From contig JAJPJU010000237.1 of NCBI GenBank assembly GCA_021324035.1, positions 1 to 33,686 on the forward strand: DNA of 33,686 bases, given 5' to 3'. Below the pieces are notes generated by a model. That model had not been told where the DNA came from and searched no databases. It saw only the letters and a list, made by a program, of their open reading frames with translations. This document shows, one piece after another, positions 26,237 to 33,686 of the stretch (position 1 is its first letter; every line of letters begins with the position of its first letter). Source of the DNA: Spartobacteria bacterium. GTDB lineage: Bacteria; Verrucomicrobiota; Verrucomicrobiia; Chthoniobacterales; UBA10450. Both the position numbers and the translations under genes were made by a program.

Positions 26237-29200
26237 GTAAATTTCTTGGTTAGTTCCAGGACCTCGCTGAGGTGCGGGGGTTTTGCAACTAAACGAGGGA
26301 ATTTGCCGTCCACAAGTACAAAATCACCTCGACGGGTCAGCATGAGCTTGCGCTCCTTGGTTTCCACCCTGGAGACGCCGGCCTTTGCCGCCGCCAGTTT
26401 GATTTCCGCCAGGAGGAACAAGTTCTCGACCGCGGGCGGAAACTTCCCGAACCGATCCCGCCATTCCTTCCGAACCCGGTCAGAGTGATCGCGCGTGCTG
26501 ATCTCGGCCACTTCGCGATAAGCTTTGATCCGCAACGCGGTATCGCTGATGTAGCTCGACGGCACGAATGCCGGAACGCGTTGCTCGGGCCTGGGTTGCA
26601 CGAATTCGGCTTCATTGGTTGCCACAAAATCGAGACTAAGATCGACGTCCAACCGCGGGCGAAACTTTCGGCCTTTCAACTGCGCGACTGCCTGCTTGAG
26701 CAGCTGGCAATACAAATCGAAACCGATTGCGACGATGTGTCCACTCTGGGCCGTGCCGAGAATGCTGCCCGCGCCGCGAATTTCGAGATCGCGCATGGCG
26801 ATGCGAAAGCCGGCCCCGAGCGAACTGTATTGCTTGATCGCATTAATGCGTTTGCGGGCGGCGCCGACGGTCATCATTTCGCGGGGCAACAGAAGATACG
26901 CGTAAGCTTTGTGCTCGGCCCGCCCGACGCGGCCGCGCAGTTGGTAAAGATCGGCCAGCCCGAAGCGGTCTGCGCGGTCGATGATGATTGTGTTCGCGTT
27001 TGGGATGTCGAGGCCGCTCTCAATGATCGTGGTGCAAACGAGCACGTCGATTTTTCCGGCGACAAAGCGGGCCATGATTTCTTCAAGCTCGTCGGCGTGC
27101 ATTTGCCCGTGGCCGATTTCGACCCGCGCGCCGGGCACGAGATCGACAATCTTCTCGCGGACGCGCTCGATCGACTGGACGCGGTTGTGCAGAAAATAAA
27201 CCTGGCCCTGGCGCTCGAGCTCTCGATTGATCGCGTCGCGGATGATTCGTTCGTCGTAACCGCAGACGATCGTCTCGACCGGCAACCGATTGAGCGGCGG
27301 AGTTTCGATGGTCGACATGTCTTTCACGCCAACGAGCGAAAGATAGAGCGTACGTGGAATTGGCGTCGCGGAAAGGGTGAGCACGTCGACGAGTTGGAAG
27401 AGTTCCTTGAATTTTTCTTTGTGGAGGACACCGAAGCGTTGCTCTTCGTCGATAACGACGAGGCCGAGATCTTTAAAGACGACGTCGCCTGAAATCAGAC
27501 GATGGGTGCCGATTACGATATCGACGCCGCCCTCCCGAAGCAGCTCGATGATTTTGCGTTGTTCACCTTGCGATCGGAAACGGCTGAGCATTTCGATTCG
27601 CACTGGGTAATCCAGCATGCGCTGGCGAAAAACTTCGAAATGCTGCTGGGCGAGCACGGTCGTAGGCGCGAGGACCACGACCTGTTTGCCGTCCATCACC
27701 GATTTAAATGCGGCGCGAATCGCAACCTCGGTTTTGCCGAAGCCAACGTCGCCGCAAATCAGACGGTCCATCGGTCGCGGACGTTCCATGTCGATCTTTG
27801 AGTCGATGATCGCCCGCATCTGGTCGGGCGTTTCCCGAAATGGAAATGAATGTTCGAATTCGCGCTGCCATTTGGTGTCGGGGCCGAACGCGTAACCGGG
27901 AACCGTTTCGCGCTCGGCCTGAACGGCGAGCATTTTGCCGGCGTAATCGAAAATAGACGCAGCGGCGCTCCGTTTGGCGCGGGCCCATTTTGCATCCGCC
28001 AGCGAACTCAGGCCCGGCGAGCGTTTGCCGACTCCGACGTAACGCGAAACGAGATATGCTTGTTCGAGTGGAACGTAGAGTCTGGCTTCCTCGGCAAATT
28101 CAAGCGTGAGGACCTCTTGCTCTCCATTTGTAGAGGTCGGGATTTTTGAAAGCCCAAGAAAACGACCGACGCCATGTTCGAGATGAACGACCAAATCGCC
28201 TTCGTTCAGCTCGCTGAAGTCGATTTGAGCGCGGTGACGCTCGGCATGATAAAGCCGGCGCCGGGCGTGAGGCGCAAAACGGCCGAATAATTCGGCCGCG
28301 GACAAAATGACAAGATTTGCAGCCGGAAAACAAAAACCGCGGGCCAGCGTGCCGAGGACCAGATCGATATTCTGAAGCGCTTCGGCGGTAATGAGTTCAC
28401 GGAACCGCTCGATCTCGCCTTCCGTTTGAAAATAAACTACGACGCGCGCCTGATCTTTTCGCCATTCATTCAGGTGTTTGATGAATTGATCGCGTTTGGC
28501 CTCCGCCAGCAGAAAATCGCCAACCGCGAATTCGCCTATGTTGCAATCCTGAAACGCGCCGCTGAAATCTTCGGGGCCCTCTTCGATCCAGTTTTCGCTG
28601 ATTTGAATCCGGGCCTCTGAATTTTCGTCCGGATCCAGATCGATGATGGCATCGTCTTTGCCGACGTAATCGCGAACGCTGCCGGTCTTGTCTTCGGCCG
28701 CGCCGAGAAGGATATCGACTTTGCGCAGGTCGCGGACAGACGTCTGAGTATCGACATCGAATTCGCGGAGAGATTCAACGTTGTCGCCAAAGAACTCGAT
28801 GCGAACCGGCAGCGGAGCCTGCCAGGAATAAAGGTCGACGATGCCGCCACGAACGGCGAACTGCCCGCGAGTAGTGACTTGGGGTACGCGTTCGTATCCG
28901 GAGGCGCTCAATTTTTCCAGAAGGCGCTCCATGGTTGTGCCGGCACCGCGTTTAATCTTCAAAGTAGCTCCCGGAACGGCACCGCGTTTCGGAGCGGGTT
29001 GATCCAGACTGGCGCGGGTGGTGACGATCACATGCGGGCCGGCTTCGCCATCGATCGTGGCGAGAAGGGCGAGCCGCTCGGCCGCGATTTCCGGATCCGG
29101 CAACACATTTTCGACTGCCGCGAATTCGGCTTCGGGCAGAAACTGCGCCTCAGGCAGCCAGTTTAGCAAAGTCTCGAAGACGGAATCCTGAGCGCGCACG

Positions 29201-29397
29201 CTTCGACAGAGGATCCACACTGTCTTGCTGGCGTGCCGGGCGATCACTGCGGCGAGAAATGCCCGCGCCGGCTCGATGACGTGTGAAAATTTTACCGGCG
29301 CCCGAGCTGCCCGTATCTCGTCCAGCTTGCGCGCAATCGGTGCCGATTGCGCAACGCGCTCAATGAGGTGAGTAGTGAGCGGCTTTTCCACCAGCAA
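26233..29397 (-). CDS. mfd: Transcription-repair coupling factor
   Basis: [17 protein letters not shown] (RNAP-interaction region), [17 protein letters not shown] (Walker A), [78 protein letters not shown] overlap with the SurA-like gene. Confidence 0.97.
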   Translation of the reverse strand: MLVEKPLTTHLIERVAQSAPIARKLDEIRAARAPVKFSHVIEPARAFLAAVIARHASKTVWILCRSVRAQDSVFETLLNWLPEAQFLPEAEFAAVENVLPDPEIAAERLALLATIDGEAGPHVIVTTRASLDQPAPKRGAVPGATLKIKRGAGTTMERLLEKLSASGYERVPQVTTRGQFAVRGGIVDLYSWQAPLPVRIEFFGDNVESLREFDVDTQTSVRDLRKVDILLGAAEDKTGSVRDYVGKDDAIIDLDPDENSEARIQISENWIEEGPEDFSGAFQDCNIGEFAVGDFLLAEAKRDQFIKHLNEWRKDQARVVVYFQTEGEIERFRELITAEALQNIDLVLGTLARGFCFPAANLVILSAAELFGRFAPHARRRLYHAERHRAQIDFSELNEGDLVVHLEHGVGRFLGLSKIPTSTNGEQEVLTLEFAEEARLYVPLEQAYLVSRYVGVGKRSPGLSSLADAKWARAKRSAAASIFDYAGKMLAVQAERETVPGYAFGPDTKWQREFEHSFPFRETPDQMRAIIDSKIDMERPRPMDRLICGDVGFGKTEVAIRAAFKSVMDGKQVVVLAPTTVLAQQHFEVFRQRMLDYPVRIEMLSRFRSQGEQRKIIELLREGGVDIVIGTHRLISGDVVFKDLGLVVIDEEQRFGVLHKEKFKELFQLVDVLTLSATPIPRTLYLSLVGVKDMSTIETPPLNRLPVETIVCGYDERIIRDAINRELERQGQVYFLHNRVQSIERVREKIVDLVPGARVEIGHGQMHADELEEIMARFVAGKIDVLVCTTIIESGLDIPNANTIIIDRADRFGLADLYQLRGRVGRAEHKAYAYLLLPREMMTVGAARKRINAIKQYSSLGAGFRIAMRDLEIRGAGSILGTAQSGHIVAIGFDLYCQLLKQAVAQLKGRKFRPRLDVDLSLDFVATNEAEFVQPRPEQRVPAFVPSSYISDTALRIKAYREVAEISTRDHSDRVRKEWRDRFGKFPPAVENLFLLAEIKLAAAKAGVSRVETKERKLMLTRRGDFVLVDGKFPRLVAKPPHLSEVLELTKKFT

Positions 29398-29529
29398 TGT
29401 TCGATGAAATCACGCGATCCATCAAAGTGGATCGGCCGCTCCGCGGCGCTGACGATTAATGCGGCTTTGCCAATTCATAACATCGAGCAAGGAACTGCTC
29501 GATCGACCTCACGTGCCTGCGCGCGAGAT

Positions 29530-30132
29530 TTAATTCGTGATTGTGACCGGCGTTCCGACAGAAACCGATTTGAAAAAATCCTCAGCCATGAACTCCGGCA
29601 TCCGAATGCAGCCGTGCGAAGCGGGATAGCCCGGAAGATATCCGGCATGAAGCCCGAACCCCGGGGCGATTTGCATGTAATAAGGCATCGGCGCGCCTTT
29701 AAAATGCGTGCCGGGCGGTTTCGGATCACTGACGGCGACGTTCGGTTTCACGACCTGATCGCTTTTATCCACGAAGTCGCCATACATGCTGGAAGCGTGG
29801 TTCCTGTCTTTATTGACGACGGAAAAATGGCCAATCGGCGTATTTTTTCCTTCCCGTCCGGTGGAGAGCTGCGAAATCCCAACCAGCATTCCATTCTTAT
29901 AGAAGTAGGCGCGCTGTTCCTTGATGCTGATTTTGATCGTTGGTTTTCCGCCGATATGATCGCCGTCCCAGTAGGAAACGTTGTCGACCGGCGCATTGGA
30001 AGTTGGCTGATTTCCGTAGGTTCCGCCGAGGTACTGGGTTTGACCCGAATAGCGGATGTCCTCCTGGCAGCTGGTGACGAAAAAGGCTGCGGCAGCGACG
30101 ATTAAGAGGGAGAGATAAAATGAGGAACGCAT
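29530..30132 (-). CDS. L,D-transpeptidase (YkuD family) lipoprotein
   Basis: SHGCIRMP active-site motif; KEQRAYFYKNGMLVGISQLSTGREGKNTPIGHFSV; lipobox-like FVTSC; ATG at 30132. Confidence 0.9.
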   Translation of the reverse strand: MRSSFYLSLLIVAAAAFFVTSCQEDIRYSGQTQYLGGTYGNQPTSNAPVDNVSYWDGDHIGGKPTIKISIKEQRAYFYKNGMLVGISQLSTGREGKNTPIGHFSVVNKDRNHASSMYGDFVDKSDQVVKPNVAVSDPKPPGTHFKGAPMPYYMQIAPGFGLHAGYLPGYPASHGCIRMPEFMAEDFFKSVSVGTPVTITN

Positions 30133-30274
30133 AAAAAATTTTCGGTCGAACCCTCTACCGGGAAGACAGTCAAAGTCAAGGGACCTGACCACAAGAATTC
30201 CGGAGAAATTAGCTGCAGAGCGCGGCTTGAATTGTGCTTTGGCTAAGCAGACTTTCGCGGGGATTACTCCCGCC

Positions 30275-30607
30275 ATGCCAACTTACGAATATCACTGCGA
30301 AAAATGCCATCAGAACTTCGAAGCATTCCAATCGATGCGCGATAAACCGTTCACTCAGTGCCCCAAAGAACTTTGCCGGCTTCCAAAATGGGGCCATGGC
30401 AGGGTAAAAAGATTGCTCGGGACGGGCGCCGGAATCATTTTTAAAGGATCGGGATTTTACACCACCGATTATCGCAGCAAGGCCTACAAAGAAGCGGCCA
30501 AGAAGGAAGCGCCGGCGAGCCCGAGCGGTGACAAATCGTCCGGCGGTAAGGAATCAAAGTCAGATTCGTCTCCAACAACCAAGCCGAAGAAAGATTCAGC
30601 GGCATGA
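30275..30607 (+). CDS. FmdB family zinc-ribbon protein
   Basis: MPTYEYHCEKCHQNFEAFQSMRDKPFTQCPKELC...GTGAGIIFKGSGFYTTDYRS; low-complexity K/S tail. Confidence 0.88.
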   Translation: MPTYEYHCEKCHQNFEAFQSMRDKPFTQCPKELCRLPKWGHGRVKRLLGTGAGIIFKGSGFYTTDYRSKAYKEAAKKEAPASPSGDKSSGGKESKSDSSPTTKPKKDSAA

Positions 30608-31350
30608 CGACAGACACGATCACAAAAATAATCTGCGCGGAATGCCGGCACGAGAACGAGGCCGAGCGAATTTACTGTCACAACTGCGGCGAACGGCTGG
30701 ATCGTTCTGCAGTCGTTGCGACAAAGAAAGCCGAAGATCCGGCGGAAACTCACCGGCGCCTGCGAAAGATGCTGTCGGGTCCGAGTCGCACTCGCCAGAA
30801 TTTCTTTACTGCCAGCAAGCTGCTGTTAGCGGCTGCGGCGACGGCCGGTTTGGTTCAAATGGTCCTGCCGCCGGAATTTCCGGAACCGGTGAAAAACGTT
30901 GGAATGATGCAAATCGATCTCCAGCTGGAAAGCGCACCTCAGCGATCGGCGGAATTGAATTACTCGCAGCAAGACATCAACGGATATCTGGCTTATCGCC
31001 TCACCACGAAAAAAAGACTATTGAACAAGCCGTTCCTCGATTTTGGGCGCGCGGCCGTTGTCTTCAAAGAAGGTTATTGCGTAATCGGCTGGGAACGATT
31101 GTTCTTCGGATATCCTCTTTACAGCCAGTCCTCGTTTCGCATGGATTTGAACGCCGGAAAAATTTCAGCCGTAAGGACCGGCGGCTGGATTGGGCGGCTT
31201 CCCATTCATCCCGCGCTCCTGAAATATGCCGATGTGATTTACGCCGACGTTTGGTCGGCGCTGGATCATGAGCGCAAACTACTGTCAAAAATGGGCAGCG
31301 TGACCTTTCACGACGGCAGCGTCACGATCGCTCCGCCGGCGCGTGGATAG
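30604..31350 (+). CDS. Zinc-ribbon membrane protein
   Basis: IICAECRHENEAERIYCHNCGERLD (two CxxC); one TM segment; ATGA overlap with the FmdB gene. Confidence 0.65.
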   Translation: MTTDTITKIICAECRHENEAERIYCHNCGERLDRSAVVATKKAEDPAETHRRLRKMLSGPSRTRQNFFTASKLLLAAAATAGLVQMVLPPEFPEPVKNVGMMQIDLQLESAPQRSAELNYSQQDINGYLAYRLTTKKRLLNKPFLDFGRAAVVFKEGYCVIGWERLFFGYPLYSQSSFRMDLNAGKISAVRTGGWIGRLPIHPALLKYADVIYADVWSALDHERKLLSKMGSVTFHDGSVTIAPPARG

Positions 31351-31355
31351 AAGAA

Positions 31356-31384
31356 GGCCGGCGGTCCTTTCGAACGCGCCGGCC
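31356..31384 (+). terminator. Strong hairpin downstream of the zinc-ribbon gene, no U-tract
   Basis: GGCCGGCG (31356-31363) / CGCCGGCC (31377-31384), perfect 8-bp stem. Confidence 0.4.
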
Positions 31385-31572
31385 AACCAACCAAAAAAAG
31401 TGGTTTTGGTCATCCTTTAGTAGCGGAGACCATGTTCCGAAAAACCGGACCTCTGATTGTGCCGTCCGGTCTAAATATTGGACGTAATCCGTCCTGAGAG
31501 TTTCACTTTTTCTGAGGAAAAATCGGCCTCGCCAATGCCGTTGTTGCGCAACTAATCTGAGCACAACTGTTT

Positions 31573-32856
31573 GTGAAAACTCGGCTCAGCCGGATCTTTT
31601 TCGCGTCGCTTTTCGCGTTTTGCCCAGTAGCCGGCCGTGGTTTCGAATTCTCTGAGCATACTGTAAGTCCGTCGGGCCAATTCATCGTTTACGGCGCCGA
31701 TGATGCGACTCGCGGCGCCTTGTCGGAAGTGGCCGAACGGATCAAGGCAAATTTCCTGTCTGTTCTGAAACGTCGCGACGCGTGGAGGATTGCGGTGGTG
31801 GTCAATTTGCAATCGCGGGCGGTGAATCTCCCGGAGGTTCCAGCTACCGACCTCCGCTTCAGCCAGACTGAAACCGGAGCAAAGCTGCAGCTGAATCTCG
31901 CGGTTTCGGCAAAAACCGATCCGCTGACAATCGAGCGAGCGCTCGCCAGGGTGATCGTCATAGAAATGATTTATCGGAGTCAAACTGGAGTAGTCGCCGG
32001 AGACGTTTACGTCGAGCCGCCGGGGTGGCTGGTAAACGGTTTGCTGGCTTCGGCGCCGAATAAAGATCGCACTGAATTGGTGGGTGTACTCTCAACTCCG
32101 GCCCGCGAGATTAGTTTGACGGAATTTTTAAATCAGCGCCTGGAAACGTTGGATTCTTCGACCCGGCAGATTTATCGCGCCTATTCCTTCGTTTTGGTCC
32201 AGATGTTGATGGACAGCCCAAATGGACGTTCGCGTCTGGGGCACTATATCGACAATTTGGCGTTTGCTACCAACGATCCGATCGCCGATTTGCGCGCGGC
32301 ATTTCCCGAACTTGGTGACTTTGGCAGAGCTTGGAAAACGAAGATCGCTGATTTAAAGACCGGAGCGGACAAGGATCTTCTGAGCTTTTCGCAAACGGAC
32401 GAAAAACTAAACGAATTGCTGCAAACGAATTTCCCTTCCAGAGATGGCGGTCAGGAATCTGTTTCGCTGGAAAGTTTTTCGCACGCGAAACCGAATCCGA
32501 CTCAGCGGCGGACCTTGCAGGAGTTCAGCCAGCAATTGCTGTTGCTCGCGACTCGAGCGAATCCCATCCTGCGCCCAATTGTCCAGGATTATCAGCGGGC
32601 CGCCGATGAGGTTGTTCTTGGCCGAAAGCGCGGAATTGAGAAGCGCCTCGCGGAACTGAGATCGTTGCATACGAGGCTCGCAGCGCGGATGAACGACGTC
32701 GAAGATTATCTGAATTGGTTTGAAGCGGCGAAACTCGAAACCCCGAGCGGAATCTTCGACAATTACTTGCAGGCGACGACGTCGATCGAGGTTCAAAAAC
32801 CGCGACGAAAGGACGCTCTTTCGGTCTATCTGGATGCGATGGAGATGGAGTTTTGA
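31573..32856 (+). CDS. Exported hypothetical protein
   Basis: Signal peptide; 427 aa; no recognisable catalytic motif; GTG start. Confidence 0.6.
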   Translation: MKTRLSRIFFASLFAFCPVAGRGFEFSEHTVSPSGQFIVYGADDATRGALSEVAERIKANFLSVLKRRDAWRIAVVVNLQSRAVNLPEVPATDLRFSQTETGAKLQLNLAVSAKTDPLTIERALARVIVIEMIYRSQTGVVAGDVYVEPPGWLVNGLLASAPNKDRTELVGVLSTPAREISLTEFLNQRLETLDSSTRQIYRAYSFVLVQMLMDSPNGRSRLGHYIDNLAFATNDPIADLRAAFPELGDFGRAWKTKIADLKTGADKDLLSFSQTDEKLNELLQTNFPSRDGGQESVSLESFSHAKPNPTQRRTLQEFSQQLLLLATRANPILRPIVQDYQRAADEVVLGRKRGIEKRLAELRSLHTRLAARMNDVEDYLNWFEAAKLETPSGIFDNYLQATTSIEVQKPRRKDALSVYLDAMEMEF

Positions 32857-32970
32857 CCTTTTCGGCGGCCCAATATGCCCAAAGTCGGATCGGACATGCT
32901 AAGTTACTGTGCAACAATAGCTCAGGGACGCTGTTTAATGAGTACAACCTCAACCCAAAGGAATTCAAAA

Positions 32971-33686
32971 ATGGATGCTAAATTGTTTATCGCCAGCCTG
33001 CTGGCCGTCATCGGTCTGGTTGCTCCTGTGCAAGCCGGCAACGGTCATCATGGCGGCAGCGGCGGAAATTTCGTCTCGGGTCGCTCGGGCGCGGGACGCG
33101 GTGTCAGTCCATCGTTCAGTTCGATGCCAGCGCGAAGCTTTGGCGGCAATCGTATGATGTACTCAGGGCAACGCTTTTCCTCATATGGAATGCGTTCTCC
33201 GAACGTGATGCGTTATCACCCTCAGTCGGTGAATTCGAACTTCGGCGCCCAGCGGCTCGCCCAGGGAAATTTCCAGGCAAACCGGTTCAATCATTCGGCG
33301 AACAATCCGCGGATCGGCGCCAATCGAAACGGTTTCGCCTCGAATAACCATGCGCTCAATAGCCAGCGCTTTGGTTCCGGCCAATTTCGCAACGCGCAAG
33401 GCCGCCTCGCGCCCAACTGGAAGAATCACGTGGTCGCCCAACATGCAGGAAACTGGCACTCAAATTGGAGCCATAACCATTCTCATTGGTGGCACGGCCA
33501 TAATTGGTGCTTCATCGGTGGCTCCTGGTTCGCCTTTGATGTTGGGTTCTCGCCCTGGTGGCCTTGGTGGTGGGATTATCCGTACTACGGTTACGGATAC
33601 GGCTATCCCTACGGATACGGGTACGGCTACAACTACGGAAACGGATACGATCAAGGTTACGGGGATTCCGGCGTTTACGACAGCCA
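32971..33686 (+). CDS. Gly/Tyr/Trp/His-rich secreted protein, 3' truncated by the window end (not in the ORF track)
   Basis: AAAGGA upstream, ATG at 32971: MDAKLFIASLLAVIGLVAPVQAGNGHHGGSGGNF...HNHSHWWHGHNWCFIGGSWFAFDVGFSPWWPWWWDYPYYGYGYGYPYGYGYGYNYGNGYDQGYGDSGVYDS; open to the end. Confidence 0.8.
   Translation, partial: MDAKLFIASLLAVIGLVAPVQAGNGHHGGSGGNFVSGRSGAGRGVSPSFSSMPARSFGGNRMMYSGQRFSSYGMRSPNVMRYHPQSVNSNFGAQRLAQGNFQANRFNHSANNPRIGANRNGFASNNHALNSQRFGSGQFRNAQGRLAPNWKNHVVAQHAGNWHSNWSHNHSHWWHGHNWCFIGGSWFAFDVGFSPWWPWWWDYPYYGYGYGYPYGYGYGYNYGNGYDQGYGDSGVYDS

Noticed and set aside
26485-27492. 335-aa plus-strand ORF
   Set aside because: Fully antisense to mfd, which has clear motifs; long shadow ORFs are expected in GC-rich sequence.
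29347-30105. 252-aa plus-strand ORF
   Set aside because: Mostly antisense to the L,D-transpeptidase and the mfd 5' end; no domain.
33590-33660. Possible CRISPR or minisatellite (ggatacgg/ctacgg repeats)
   Set aside because: It is the codon-level signature of a Gly-Tyr-rich protein in an open frame with no spacer structure.

Overview
The window looks like a bacterial chromosome segment, GC-rich and gene-dense. Gene content and repeat style suggest a soil verrucomicrobial (Chthoniobacterales/Spartobacteria-like) genome, but that is inference and was not searched. Content in order: methylcitrate-cycle genes (prpD-prpB-prpC); PaaI-type thioesterase; class A beta-lactamase; lipoprotein PLD/cardiolipin synthase-like protein; AsmA-like protein; DUF5329-like protein; tRNA-Arg(TCT); SppA; CPBP protease; thiL-tsaE-tsaB-alr; a RelE-like protein and a small lipoprotein; a DksA/TraR-like - rpmG - rpsR cluster (rpmG is too short for the ORF track); an ABC-2 permease; a MacA/MacB-type efflux system; a secreted caspase-like protease with EF-hand and two tandem Tudor/chromo-barrel-like repeats; rhodanese; a HEAT-like protein; a second ABC-2 permease; YjdF/DUF2238; pdxA; a SurA-like PPIase; mfd; an L,D-transpeptidase; FmdB and zinc-ribbon proteins; an exported protein; and a Gly/Tyr-rich secreted protein running off the end, also absent from the ORF track. 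Two signals stand out. First, the caspase-EF-hand-(Tudor-like)x2 protein. Second, many short-period degenerate repeats with different sequences but shared architecture. Periods are 7 bp (four unrelated sequence families), 9 bp and 10 bp, and the tracts are often in facing inverted arms. Three heptamer tracts end 5-9 nt upstream of a start codon. Two tracts run in frame into conserved genes (thiL and pdxA).
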